Shown one piece after another: positions 18,132-26,680 of a stretch of 64,000 bases of DNA. Source of the DNA: Granulosicoccus sp036478565. Its GTDB lineage: Bacteria; Pseudomonadota; Gammaproteobacteria; Granulosicoccales; Granulosicoccaceae. The stretch lies in contig OZ245050.1 of the NCBI GenBank assembly GCA_965224525.1, forward strand, positions 2,418,001 to 2,482,000, read 5' to 3'. Below the pieces are notes generated by a model. That model did not search any database and had not been told where the DNA came from. It saw only the letters and a program-made list of their open reading frames with translations. The position numbers and the translations under genes are program-made. How positions within the stretch are numbered: position 1 is the first letter of the stretch; each line of letters begins with the position of its first letter.

Positions 18132-19129
18132 TATCCCTTTGTTGCTGAAATACGATTTATCAGCGGCTTTCCGGCTTTCGCGCGGTTCAGGTTCTTTGCA
18201 ACATCATCGAGATGCGGAAAACCACCGGTGGCATAGCCTGCTCTGTGAGGTGACATCACAATATTGTCCAACTTAGCAAAATTAAAATTTGAAGACGGTG
18301 CCGACTCAGGTGACGAAACGGAAGGGTAAGTGTACCATGTGTCAATCGCTGCTCCGGCTATTGATTTGGTGCTCAATGCCGCAAACAATGCAGATTCATC
18401 AACTATTGCACCTCGCGAAACGTTGATCAGCGTGCATTCAGCCTTCATCGATTCAAAAACGGCAGTGTCAACCAGATTGTTGGTAGTTTCAGTCAGCGGC
18501 ATCACGACGAAGACCCAGTCTGCATTTTCAACTGCAAGTGCCAGTTGTGAGGTCGGGTAAACAGTATCGATTTCGATATCCAAATCGGGTTTTTCACCCG
18601 TACTATTGACGACATTGATACGGCAGGAAAAACCGGCAAGCATTCGCGCAATTGCCTGACCGATCCCTCCAAAACCAAGCAGCAAAACTCTAGATCCAAA
18701 TATATTGCGAGAGAACGGCGTCACGGCATTGCCTCCAGCATTGACTCTGTTCCACTTTCCTGCGCGCAGCAACCGGTCGTGGTACGGGATTTTGCGCGCC
18801 GATGCCAGCATCAATGCAACAGCATGCTCTGCAACCACTCGTGCGCTGGAGTGCGAATTGCAGACAGTGACATCATATTTTTGGATCAAATCGAAATCAA
18901 GATTATCAATTCCAGTCCACGGGATTTGGAAAAAATTCACATCTCGAGCGCTCTGGTAAATCACTTCGGTCAGCAAACCACCCAACAACACATCGACACC
19001 CACCATACTGGCAATGACACCTTGTTCATCCCACGAAACTGGCTCAACAATGTCGATACCCGAGTCGATCCGCTCTCGCAGATACTCCCGGTCTTCGGCC
19101 AACAGCTTCTTGGTAAGCAATACCTTCAT
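18128..19129 (-). CDS. D-isomer-specific 2-hydroxyacid dehydrogenase family protein
   Basis: This 333-residue NAD-dependent protein has the split catalytic fold, with 'VLLLGFGGIGQAIARML' as the nucleotide-binding motif, 'INVSRGAIVDESAL' (catalytic Arg) and 'VMSPHRAGY' (catalytic His). The usual Glu of 'DVFExEP' is not seen; the segment reads 'AAIDTWYTYPS'. Members oxidise or reduce 2-hydroxy acids, for example 3-phosphoglycerate. Four-base overlaps join it to the aminotransferase upstream and the ATP-grasp gene downstream. With those genes it may supply an acid or amino acid used to decorate a glycan; this is inference. Confidence 0.88.
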   Translation of the reverse strand: MKVLLTKKLLAEDREYLRERIDSGIDIVEPVSWDEQGVIASMVGVDVLLGGLLTEVIYQSARDVNFFQIPWTGIDNLDFDLIQKYDVTVCNSHSSARVVAEHAVALMLASARKIPYHDRLLRAGKWNRVNAGGNAVTPFSRNIFGSRVLLLGFGGIGQAIARMLAGFSCRINVVNSTGEKPDLDIEIDTVYPTSQLALAVENADWVFVVMPLTETTNNLVDTAVFESMKAECTLINVSRGAIVDESALFAALSTKSIAGAAIDTWYTYPSVSSPESAPSSNFNFAKLDNIVMSPHRAGYATGGFPHLDDVAKNLNRAKAGKPLINRISATKGY

Positions 19130-20313
19130 AGATAAGTGTTCAGGTGATTCGATATGCGCTCCAGCGCATCCTCCAGCACAGATTGTTCAACCGCGTAGGA
19201 CAAACGAAAATGATCATCCCAGTCCTGGCCAAACGCAATGCCTGGTGTCGTAGCAACACCGGTTTTCTCCAACAGCTCTGCACAAAACGTGTTGGAGCTT
19301 ACACCAAGACCACTGATATTGACGAAGGTAAAAAAACCGGCCTTAGGTAACCTGGCTGTAACTGCTGTGTTCTTGCCAAGCCATGATTCAATGAGTTTCA
19401 CGCGCGCAACCAGTTGTTGCAGGTACGGGTCAATATGTGGGCATTCCAGATCCCAGGAACGAGCCAGTGCTTGCTGGACAAATGTGCACGTGTTGGTGTT
19501 CATATGCTGCTGTATCTTGATCACCCGGCTTACCAGTGTATCTGGCAATGTTACATAGCCAATGCGCCATCCCGTCAACGCATGTGATTTGCTGAATCCA
19601 TTGATGGTACACACGCGATCGGGCTTGGCCTCCAGTGCCCCGATACTGTTGTGCTTAGCACCTGGGAACACCAGTTTTTCGTATACCTCATCAGCGATTA
19701 TAGTGCAGTTATACTGTTCGGCCAGCGCCATAAGGCTGGCCAGTTCGGCTGGACTACAGACAAAGCCGGCGGGATTATTGGGCGTATTCAGGATGATGGC
19801 CCGAGTTCTGGCTGTTACAGCGCTCGACAGCTCATCCATTGGCAGTTCATGCGTTGTGGGGTCTACACGCACCACCTTGACGACAGTGTCCGGCTCTGCC
19901 AGATATATCTGCGGAATGAAACTGACAAAGGCAGGTGATAGCACGACAACTTCATCGCCCGGCTCCAGCAGCGCCATCAGTACAATGCTCAAGGCTTGTT
20001 TGGCACCGGCCGCCACCAGGATATTGCCGGTCGACACAATAACGCCATTGTCTTTCTGAAATTTCTCGGCAATACGTTCACGCAGTTGCGGCACACCCAA
20101 CGCTGCCGAGTATGTGGAATTACCTTCTTGAAGCACCTCGGTCACGCTGTCTATCAAAGCTGGCGGCGTTGAAAAATCTGGCTCTCCCAAGCCCAGTGAA
20201 TAAATTGGCAAACCAGCTTTGCGCCGGACTGCTGCGGCTTCAGCAAATTTCAGAGTCAGTGATTCACCGATTTCCGGTCGAAACTTCATAGTGATAAGTA
20301 CCTGTTCATGCAA
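19126..20313 (-). CDS. Class I/II PLP-dependent aminotransferase (AspC/AspB-like)
   Basis: This 395-residue fold-type I aminotransferase shows 'LGLGEPDFSTPPALI', 'YSAALGVPQLRERIA', 'ILNTPNNPAG', 'IADEVYEKLVF', and the PLP lysine motif 'NGFSKSHALTGWRIGY', all typical of the aspartate-aminotransferase 1-beta subgroup. It moves an amino group to a 2-oxo acid in the cytoplasm. Position between a sugar transferase and a hydroxyacid dehydrogenase, with overlaps of 8 and 4 bases, suggests a dedicated amino-acid-forming step rather than housekeeping metabolism. The substrate is not determinable. Confidence 0.92.
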   Translation of the reverse strand: MHEQVLITMKFRPEIGESLTLKFAEAAAVRRKAGLPIYSLGLGEPDFSTPPALIDSVTEVLQEGNSTYSAALGVPQLRERIAEKFQKDNGVIVSTGNILVAAGAKQALSIVLMALLEPGDEVVVLSPAFVSFIPQIYLAEPDTVVKVVRVDPTTHELPMDELSSAVTARTRAIILNTPNNPAGFVCSPAELASLMALAEQYNCTIIADEVYEKLVFPGAKHNSIGALEAKPDRVCTINGFSKSHALTGWRIGYVTLPDTLVSRVIKIQQHMNTNTCTFVQQALARSWDLECPHIDPYLQQLVARVKLIESWLGKNTAVTARLPKAGFFTFVNISGLGVSSNTFCAELLEKTGVATTPGIAFGQDWDDHFRLSYAVEQSVLEDALERISNHLNTYL

Positions 20314-20902
20314 AAGGGTCCATGGTGCTGCTGTCGCTTGCGTTTACACCCGCGCCAGAAAGAGTGCGCCTGATCGTTAACCATAGAATACGGCTATCAA
20401 GTGCCAGCGAATGCTGGTCGACATATTCAACATCCAGTTCAAACTTCTGTTCCCAGTTTAGGGAATTTCTGCCGGTTACCTGCGCTAGCCCGGTAATTCC
20501 CGGTCGAACTTCGTGCCGCCGAGCTTGTTGGGGTGAATAATGTGGCAGGTAACGCATTTCCAGCGGCCTCGGCCCGACCAGCGAAAGCTGGCCCAGAATG
20601 ACATTTATCAACTGTGGTAGCTCATCAATCGAATACCGTCGCAGCCAACGACCGATGGCCGATGTCCGTTCGATATTTGACAGCGTCCTGCCAGAAGAAT
20701 CGGATTGCCCGCTCATTGTACGGAGCTTGATTAACGCAAAAGGCTGTGCACGCAAACCGGGGCGGCGATGAATGAAGACAGGGTTAGTCCGCGTATCAGC
20801 CCAGGCGACCAACAACCCGGCAATGATCACAGGCGCTAGTAAAACCAGACCCAGGACAGCCAGAATCAGATCGATAGTGCGTTTACCAAATTGTCGATAC
20901 AT
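20306..20902 (-). CDS. Sugar-1-phosphate transferase, short PglC/WcaJ-C type
   Basis: The 198-residue protein is only the catalytic domain of the bacterial sugar transferase family, with one N-terminal hydrophobic segment ('DLILAVLGLVLLAPVIIAGLLVAW') then 'FIHRRPGLRAQPFALIKLRTM', 'SIDELPQLINVILGQLSLVGPRP' and 'RHEVRPGITGLAQVTGRN'. It links a sugar-1-phosphate to undecaprenyl phosphate. It heads a tight operon with aminotransferase, dehydrogenase and ATP-grasp genes. It is the second of three such initiating enzymes in the window, so more than one lipid-linked glycan is probably made. Confidence 0.92.
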   Translation of the reverse strand: MYRQFGKRTIDLILAVLGLVLLAPVIIAGLLVAWADTRTNPVFIHRRPGLRAQPFALIKLRTMSGQSDSSGRTLSNIERTSAIGRWLRRYSIDELPQLINVILGQLSLVGPRPLEMRYLPHYSPQQARRHEVRPGITGLAQVTGRNSLNWEQKFELDVEYVDQHSLALDSRILWLTIRRTLSGAGVNASDSSTMDPFA

Positions 20903-21249
20903 GATCAGATCGCAGTGCGGGGTGTGCCAGGCGTTTTTTTAATGATGCAATTATACCGACAACAACGAAATCTTCTTTGCCGCCATCACACCCATTCTTT
21001 GCCGCAGTCATGCGATCTATGGGCAATCTTTAATCGATTATGGCGCAATTTGCATCAATTTACTGACTACAATATTACAAGTAGCCGGAATTTATCCTAG
21101 CCGAACTATCAGCCGAGATAGTTTCGATCAGTTCACACCAATGCAATATGATGCAAGCGACTAATAGAGACTGACCTATACTGGGATATTCGCATTTTCA
21201 GCAGTGCATTGTTGGCAGGTGCGGTGCCGTTACCGGGGAGTAAAAAATC
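20903..21249. other. Divergent intergenic region with hairpin upstream of SGNH gene
   Basis: The gap separates the minus-strand sugar transferase from the plus-strand SGNH hydrolase gene. A perfect inverted repeat, AACTATC-agccga-GATAGTT, lies at 21104-21123 and could be an operator or leader hairpin. A good ribosome-binding site (GGGGAG) precedes the SGNH ATG. No other gene was found. Confidence 0.35.
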
Positions 21250-23055
21250 ATGAGTCTGATTTCTGCATATTCTGTTTTCAACGCCATGCAATGGACTAAA
21301 CGACGAGCAACGGGTGCCATCCTGCTGCTGTTATTCTGTTCTGCCAACGTGTCAGCCCAGACAGTCATTTACCCTATTGGCAACTCCATCACCCGGGGTA
21401 CTGTCAACTTTGGCGACAGCGACGGATATAACGGTTTTAATTTTCCCAGCTCAAACTATCGCCTGAAAAACGGCGGGCCACCTGCAAACATTCGCTCCTA
21501 CCGTGAACATTTGCACGATTTGCTGATTGATGGCTCTTGTGGTGCTGATCTTGACTGGGTTGGCAATAGCGCTAACCCGAGCGGGCGAACCCCCTTAAAC
21601 CACGAAGGTTGGTCTGGCTGGCGTGCAGATCAGATTGTCAATAACATCGACCAATGGATGTCGACACTCCCGTCCACCCCTGACGTCATCACACTGCACA
21701 TTGGTACCAACGACATCCTGCAAGGGCAAACTGCCGCGTCAACAAAGAATGAAATAAACACGCTGCTGACCAAAATCTACAACGCAAACTCTGGCATCAC
21801 TGTCTTACTTGCCGACGTGGTTCCTTTGTTCAGCCCAAGGAGTGCGTCTGAAATCACACAGGCGGCACAACTCAGCTCAATGATCCCAGCCCTGGTAACC
21901 AGTCATACCAATGCGGGGCGCAGCATATTTCTTGTCGATGTTCGCAACGGTTTCTCGAATTCGGATATGCGACCCGATGGCATTCACCCCAATGTCTTTG
22001 GCGACAAATTCATTGCTGATCGGTTTTTAGCCGCGTTTCAGCAGCACTACAGCAGTGTTTGTGCTGGCGGGACGAGTGACACCACACCGCCTATTGCAAC
22101 GATCAGTAGCCCAGCAAATGATGGCGCTACCACAAGCAGTAGTCCTGTATTAAGCGGTAGTGCCACAGATTCTGGTGGGTCCGGGTTCAGCCGGGTTCGA
22201 ATCGCTATTGAGAAAACCTCAACTGGCCAATGGTTCAATTTTTCCAACAACTCTTTTGGTAGCGGCTTTGCCTTTACTCTTGCAACATTGAGCGGCACAT
22301 CAACCGACGCCACAGACTGGCAAATCTCCGCCAATCTGGGTTCAGGCAGTTTCAGACTGTACGCTCTGGCAGTTGACAACAATGAAAACTGGCCCATCAA
22401 GGCCAACGGGAGCAAAATCTGGACAGAAAGAACCTTTTCCACTAGTGGCTCGACAGCACCACCGGGCCAGGCCAGTCTGGTATCCCCTTCTGGCAACATT
22501 AGCGACAGCACCCCAACCTATACCTGGAATGCGGTTAGCGGCGCCACCTGGTATTACCTGTGGGTCAGGGACTCCACCGGCGACGCCATTAAAAAGTGGT
22601 ATACCGCTTCTCAAGTGGGCTGTGCGGGAGGATCAGGCACCTGTAGCATTCAGCATGCAACACCCGTATCCGGCAATTCAAGGTGGTGGATTCGGACCTG
22701 GAACAGCTCCGGCAGCGGCCCCTGGAGTTCAGCCAAAACTTTCTCCGTTGGCAGCAGCAGCCCGCCGCCAGCGGCGTCACTTGTGTCGCCTGCTGGCAGC
22801 GGTAACGGCAGCACACCCACCTATTCCTGGCATGCAGCACCTGGTGCCACCTGGTACTACTTATGGGTAAATGACTCATCAGGCAACCGCATCAAGAAAT
22901 GGTATACCGCGTCTCAGGCTGGCTGCTCTGGTGGGTCGGGCACATGCAGCGTACTGCCTTCCACATCAGTTTCCGGCAGTTCGACCTGGTGGGTGCGAAC
23001 CTGGAACAGTGCAGGCATTGGCCCGTGGAGTGCTGGTAAGACTTTTCAGCCTTAG
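21250..23055 (+). CDS. Secreted SGNH/GDSL hydrolase with C-terminal Trp-rich modules
   Basis: The 601-residue protein has a signal peptide ending near residue 36 (hydrophobic 'AILLLLFCSANVSA'). The SGNH domain fills about residues 37-275, with Ser46 in 'GNSITRG', Asn154 in 'HIGTNDI', and Asp243 and His246 in 'DGIHPN', so the catalytic set is complete. An Ig-like segment covers about 275-400 and two Trp-rich modules close the protein. It likely removes acyl (acetyl) groups from an extracellular polysaccharide. The modules are shared with the beta-helix protein downstream, suggesting that both target the same polymer. Polysaccharide esterase is the best reading; peptidoglycan or lipid substrates are alternatives. 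Confidence 0.88.
   Translation: MSLISAYSVFNAMQWTKRRATGAILLLLFCSANVSAQTVIYPIGNSITRGTVNFGDSDGYNGFNFPSSNYRLKNGGPPANIRSYREHLHDLLIDGSCGADLDWVGNSANPSGRTPLNHEGWSGWRADQIVNNIDQWMSTLPSTPDVITLHIGTNDILQGQTAASTKNEINTLLTKIYNANSGITVLLADVVPLFSPRSASEITQAAQLSSMIPALVTSHTNAGRSIFLVDVRNGFSNSDMRPDGIHPNVFGDKFIADRFLAAFQQHYSSVCAGGTSDTTPPIATISSPANDGATTSSSPVLSGSATDSGGSGFSRVRIAIEKTSTGQWFNFSNNSFGSGFAFTLATLSGTSTDATDWQISANLGSGSFRLYALAVDNNENWPIKANGSKIWTERTFSTSGSTAPPGQASLVSPSGNISDSTPTYTWNAVSGATWYYLWVRDSTGDAIKKWYTASQVGCAGGSGTCSIQHATPVSGNSRWWIRTWNSSGSGPWSSAKTFSVGSSSPPPAASLVSPAGSGNGSTPTYSWHAAPGATWYYLWVNDSSGNRIKKWYTASQAGCSGGSGTCSVLPSTSVSGSSTWWVRTWNSAGIGPWSAGKTFQP
22471..23052 (+). repeat. Two tandem Trp-rich C-terminal modules (SGNH protein)
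   Basis: Two copies of a module of about 95 residues cover the C-terminus. Each has a 'LVSP' opening, 'PTYxWxA', 'GATWYYLWVxDSxG', 'IKKWYTASQ', a Cys pair (GCxGGSGTC), then 'WWxRTWNSxGxGPWS' before the end. Nucleotide similarity between copies is obvious around the WYYLWV and KKWYTASQ coding stretches. The two Cys probably form a disulfide in each copy. They are likely beta-sandwich adhesion or carbohydrate-binding modules. Confidence 0.85.
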
Positions 23056-23236
23056 CTTCAGCACAAGATCAGCGCTTTATGTCGGAATGGCCCCCGTGGA
23101 GCGCTGACAGAGCCTTTAGACCGTAGATGAAGGTCTTGGTAGGATTTGATCCGGAGCTGCCCGGATGGCTGAGAGTTAATCGAACTACCAGGTACTATTC
23201 ACCACAAGCAACCCTACTTGAGGAAATATCTCGTCA

Positions 23237-25264
23237 ATGCAAAAGAATGCGTTCGGTCCGGCTGACCAACTGAATAACCCAAGCATCTCCCGCCTCTTCG
23301 TATTGTTACTTACCACTACCCTGGCTTTTTCTGCCAACGCAGACACCCTACATGTTTCAACAAACGGAAGCGATGCCAATAACGGTGAAGCCAACAGCCC
23401 TTTTGCCACCATTACCCATGCTTCAACCCAGGCTAACTTCGGCGATACCGTTCTTATCAAAGCCGGGATCTATTCAGAGCATGTAATAATTAGTACCTCT
23501 GGTGCGCCGGGTGTGCCTGTTACCTATCTGGGGGAAGATGGCGCTATCATCGATGGCACCGGTATCATTGTCAGCCCGGTTAATAGCGACGAAGGCGATC
23601 GCAAAGGTTTGTTCCAGATTTCAGGCCAGAGCCACATTATTCTGGACAACGTGTTTGTCAAGAACACCACCCACCATGGTATTAACGTCAATGCAGGCAT
23701 TTCTACGAACGTGATTACTGATATCACTATTCGCAATTGCCGAACTGAAAACACAGATGGTTCTGGCATCATTGCCTACGGCACCTATCCGTTTAACAAG
23801 TATCAGCTTAACAATATCCTGATCGAGAACAATGAAGTCATTACCCCACAACAGGGGCGATTTAACGGCAACGTTCGCTGGCATGAGGACATTACCATTG
23901 GCGGGGGAGCTGAGAACTTCACCATCCGGGGGAATCATGTTGATGCCAGGCAAACAAATGAAGTGCACGGCGGGCCACTGGGCATTGATGCCAAAGACGG
24001 TGTCAGAAATGGCAGGATCTACAAAAACCATGTAGAGAACATTCCCTCGCAGGGGATTTATGTCGATGCTGGCCAGGCTGGCGCAAGTAATATTGAAATC
24101 TACCAGAACCGTGTCCACGCTATCGCTGGCTACGGCATTATCGTTGGCGCTGAAGAATCCGCCGCCGCGGACAACATAAAGATCCACAACAATATTGTTT
24201 ACGATACGGGCTATTCAGCCATACGTATCGCCGATTTTGTTGATGCAAATCGCACCGCAGACCCACTTCAGCCAAAAACAAATATCCATATATTCAACAA
24301 TACAATCCATAACACCGGTGCCGAATATGGATGGGCTGGCGGCATCAGTGCGTCCGTCCAAAGCAGCGGACGTGTTTTTAACAACATTATCAATACTGAC
24401 AACCCGCTGGCAGTCGCAGAAGGCAACTATATGGTGACAAACAACTGCTTTAACGGCGACTACAGCGAAACAGGAGAAACCGGCGTTAATTTCTCTGAAG
24501 GAAATCCTGGATTCATCAATGCGGGCAATGCCAATTTTCACCTGGCTAGCGCCTCTTCTCCATGCATTGATTCCGGCATAGCAAACGGTGCATGGAATTT
24601 CGACTATGACGGCAATTCACGCCCATCCGGTAACGGGTATGACGCGGGTGCGTTTGAATACTCCGGCGCCTTACCCCCGGCAACACTTGTTTCCCCAAAC
24701 AGTGTTGCCACAAGCAGTAGTCCATCGTTTAGCTGGAATGCCGTACCTGGCTCTACCTGGTACCAGCTGTACGTCTGGGGCCATGACGGTATTTTTAAAC
24801 AATGGTATACCCGCTCATCGGCAAGTTGTAGTGGCGGGAGCGGCGTCTGCAGCGTCAACCCGGCGCATACATTTAGCCTCGGCCCGCACAGGTGGTGGGT
24901 AAAAACCTGGAATAGTTCAGGCGCTGGCCCCTGGAGCGCCGCCATGGACTTCACTGTTGGCAGCGGCAATCCGCCACCGGCCGCTACACTCATATCGCCA
25001 AGTGGTGGCAATGCCACTGCAACCCCCACCTATACCTGGAATGCCGCATCAGGCGCAAGCTGGTACTACTTGTGGGTTAATGATGTATCAGGCAATGTCA
25101 TCAAGAGATGGTACACCGCGTCTCAAGTGGGTTGTGCAGCCGGCTCGGGGACATGCAGCGTTCAGCATGCAACGCCTGTGGTAGGCGCGTCGCGTTGGTG
25201 GATTCGGACATGGAACAACGCAGGTATTGGGCCATGGAGTGCCGGGAGTACTTTTACTCCCTAG
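23237..25264 (+). CDS. Secreted right-handed beta-helix protein with C-terminal Trp-rich modules
   Basis: This 675-residue protein has a signal peptide ending near residue 36 ('LFVLLLTTTLAFSANA'). A DUF1565-type opening follows ('HVSTNGSDANNGEANSPFATI', 'GDTVLIKAGIYSE'), then many short repeats of the parallel beta-helix type ('NIxIxNN', 'IYKNHVENI') to about residue 475. Two modules like those of the SGNH protein end it. Such helices occur in polysaccharide lyases, epimerases and glycosidases; I cannot assign the catalytic residues. A ribosome-binding site (GAGGA) lies upstream of the ATG, and the gene is 181 bases after the SGNH gene, so the two may be co-expressed. Confidence 0.85.
   Translation: MQKNAFGPADQLNNPSISRLFVLLLTTTLAFSANADTLHVSTNGSDANNGEANSPFATITHASTQANFGDTVLIKAGIYSEHVIISTSGAPGVPVTYLGEDGAIIDGTGIIVSPVNSDEGDRKGLFQISGQSHIILDNVFVKNTTHHGINVNAGISTNVITDITIRNCRTENTDGSGIIAYGTYPFNKYQLNNILIENNEVITPQQGRFNGNVRWHEDITIGGGAENFTIRGNHVDARQTNEVHGGPLGIDAKDGVRNGRIYKNHVENIPSQGIYVDAGQAGASNIEIYQNRVHAIAGYGIIVGAEESAAADNIKIHNNIVYDTGYSAIRIADFVDANRTADPLQPKTNIHIFNNTIHNTGAEYGWAGGISASVQSSGRVFNNIINTDNPLAVAEGNYMVTNNCFNGDYSETGETGVNFSEGNPGFINAGNANFHLASASSPCIDSGIANGAWNFDYDGNSRPSGNGYDAGAFEYSGALPPATLVSPNSVATSSSPSFSWNAVPGSTWYQLYVWGHDGIFKQWYTRSSASCSGGSGVCSVNPAHTFSLGPHRWWVKTWNSSGAGPWSAAMDFTVGSGNPPPAATLISPSGGNATATPTYTWNAASGASWYYLWVNDVSGNVIKRWYTASQVGCAAGSGTCSVQHATPVVGASRWWIRTWNNAGIGPWSAGSTFTP
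24673..25261 (+). repeat. Two tandem Trp-rich C-terminal modules (beta-helix protein)
   Basis: Two copies of the same module seen in the SGNH protein. The first copy is more divergent ('STWYQLYVWGHDG', 'FKQWYTRSSASC'). The second is very close to the SGNH copies ('SWYYLWVNDVSG', 'KRWYTASQVGC', 'RWWIRTWNNAGIGPWS'), suggesting recent duplication or gene conversion between the two genes. The conserved Cys pair is kept in both. Confidence 0.83.
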
Positions 25265-25362
25265 GCTTGAATTGACTATTTTCCTGGCGGGAAACCACCA
25301 GAACAAGTCAGATGATATTTATCCACAGTTCGTTAATGTGGAGATACCAATAACAAGCCCAT

Positions 25363-26283
25363 TTATGAACCAATCACCTCTTCAAGTTTACGAAGAAGCT
25401 CTTCGCACGTACCGTCACCAGATTTATCCAGGTTAAGCTCTCGCCACCTGATAGCAGGCAAGTTTTCTACGCCATCAACGCCAAGTAATTCCCAATCAGG
25501 TTTTCGACGATAAAAAGAACGCAAAAACTCTTTATGATTATTGGGCATATTTCCGACCACGTCGGCAATTAGTTTTTCTCTGGTCTCTACAAGTGTGTCT
25601 AGCATTATGGCCTGAGTTGTCATGCCAACAAAGTTTTGCTCGAAATCTTGTGACATATCTCTTAATACGGGTGCAAGCAATGAATGAGGCGAATGATCAT
25701 GACTGACAAGATAGACAATTAGAGCCGTGCGCAGCTCTTGTGTTATGCCTTCATTTTTCAGTAATTGGTGAACGTCAAATAAATCGCGCGGGTGCTGGCG
25801 ATCAAGTGCTGCCATAATTTTTCCCGCATAAATATCAGCAAACGACAGCACTTTAATTTCTGCAAAGCCGAATTCGTCTTCGGTCTTTTGAGCAACGGTC
25901 ATGTTTACAGGGTCATACACGCAGCCTCTAAGTACCGGAGTAACCTCAATTTTGATCTGAACACTATCTCTCGTACGCACCACAAGCTTTGTAATTTCAT
26001 TTTGTGAACGTGGTGCAGACTCCGTGATATGAATTGTATTATCGACGTCAAGTATGCGTGCACCAATATTTTTCAATGCTGCATCAATATCTGATAGCGA
26101 ACGTCCTCGCTCTGCTACTGGCAGATAAGTGAGATCAATATCTACCGACAAACGTGGCAAGTTGCGAATAAACAGATTAATCGCTGTTCCGCCTTTTAAG
26201 GCAAAACAAGATTCCGCCGCCACATAGGGCAATGCTCGCATGAGCAAACTAACCTGATGATGATAAACATCACTGAATGCCAT
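25363..26283 (-). CDS. abiEii: AbiEii/AbiGii-type nucleotidyltransferase toxin
   Basis: The 306-residue protein has the minimal nucleotidyltransferase signature near its N-terminus: 'FALKGGTAINLF' and 'LSVDIDLTYL', giving the GG...S-x-D-x-D metal site. 'SFADIYAGKIMAALDRQHPRDLFDVH' is the AbiEii family core. Type IV-type AbiE toxins (as studied in streptococcal and enterobacterial systems) are thought to modify nucleic-acid targets, stopping growth upon phage infection. The gene is intact and overlaps the 3' end of the antitoxin gene by 14 bases. The antitoxin upstream is interrupted by a stop codon (see that entry). Confidence 0.92.
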   Translation of the reverse strand: MAFSDVYHHQVSLLMRALPYVAAESCFALKGGTAINLFIRNLPRLSVDIDLTYLPVAERGRSLSDIDAALKNIGARILDVDNTIHITESAPRSQNEITKLVVRTRDSVQIKIEVTPVLRGCVYDPVNMTVAQKTEDEFGFAEIKVLSFADIYAGKIMAALDRQHPRDLFDVHQLLKNEGITQELRTALIVYLVSHDHSPHSLLAPVLRDMSQDFEQNFVGMTTQAIMLDTLVETREKLIADVVGNMPNNHKEFLRSFYRRKPDWELLGVDGVENLPAIRWRELNLDKSGDGTCEELLRKLEEVIGS

Positions 26284-26674
26284 TAATTTCCTCCGGCACG
26301 GTTATCTGGTATTTAGTATCAAGCTTTCCGCCTTTAACTAACATACGTTTTCCTTTACCAAGATCAATTTTTTCGTGATTGATATGAGCCAACCAGCGAT
26401 GCTGATGACGTTCGGCAAAGAAAAAAAACAAGCGTTTAACTTTGACACTCTGGCAGCTTTCCAGAAGCAATTGCATACGGCGCGGACTTAAGTTAACCAA
26501 GCCTTCCATAATGACATCTGCCATATGAAAGGTTTCTTTTTGAGGCAGTTCGTCAAGTAATTCAAGATATGCTCGCTCAGGCATGGACATAACAAGTGGC
26601 CATCTCCACTGTCCCCAGCGATTTATCCGTAGAGCGCCATCCAAAGTCTCATTCTCGAGTGTGCGCTCTGTCAC
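26270..26674 (-). CDS. AbiEi antitoxin, C-terminal part (downstream of in-frame stop)
   Basis: This 134-residue frame holds the antitoxin domain of AbiEi ('MSMPERAYLELLDELPQKETFHMADVIMEG', 'SPRRMQLLLESCQSVKVKRLFFFFAERH'). It is in the same reading frame as the N-terminal part, separated by a single TAG at 26681-26683 and two codons, so one base change would restore a protein of about 280 residues, the normal family length. It may be translated by reinitiation: a GTG at 26674 follows AGGGA, although the spacing is short. In studied AbiEi proteins the C-terminal domain carries most of the neutralising activity, so a split form could still protect the cell; that is inference. Confidence 0.8.
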   Translation of the reverse strand: MTERTLENETLDGALRINRWGQWRWPLVMSMPERAYLELLDELPQKETFHMADVIMEGLVNLSPRRMQLLLESCQSVKVKRLFFFFAERHQHRWLAHINHEKIDLGKGKRMLVKGGKLDTKYQITVPEEINGIQ

Positions 26675-26680
26675 CTGTCC

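Noticed and set aside
25322..25342. TCCACA/TGTGGA hairpin between convergent genes as a terminator
   Set aside because: Six-bp arms with a nine-base loop and no following T-run on either strand.
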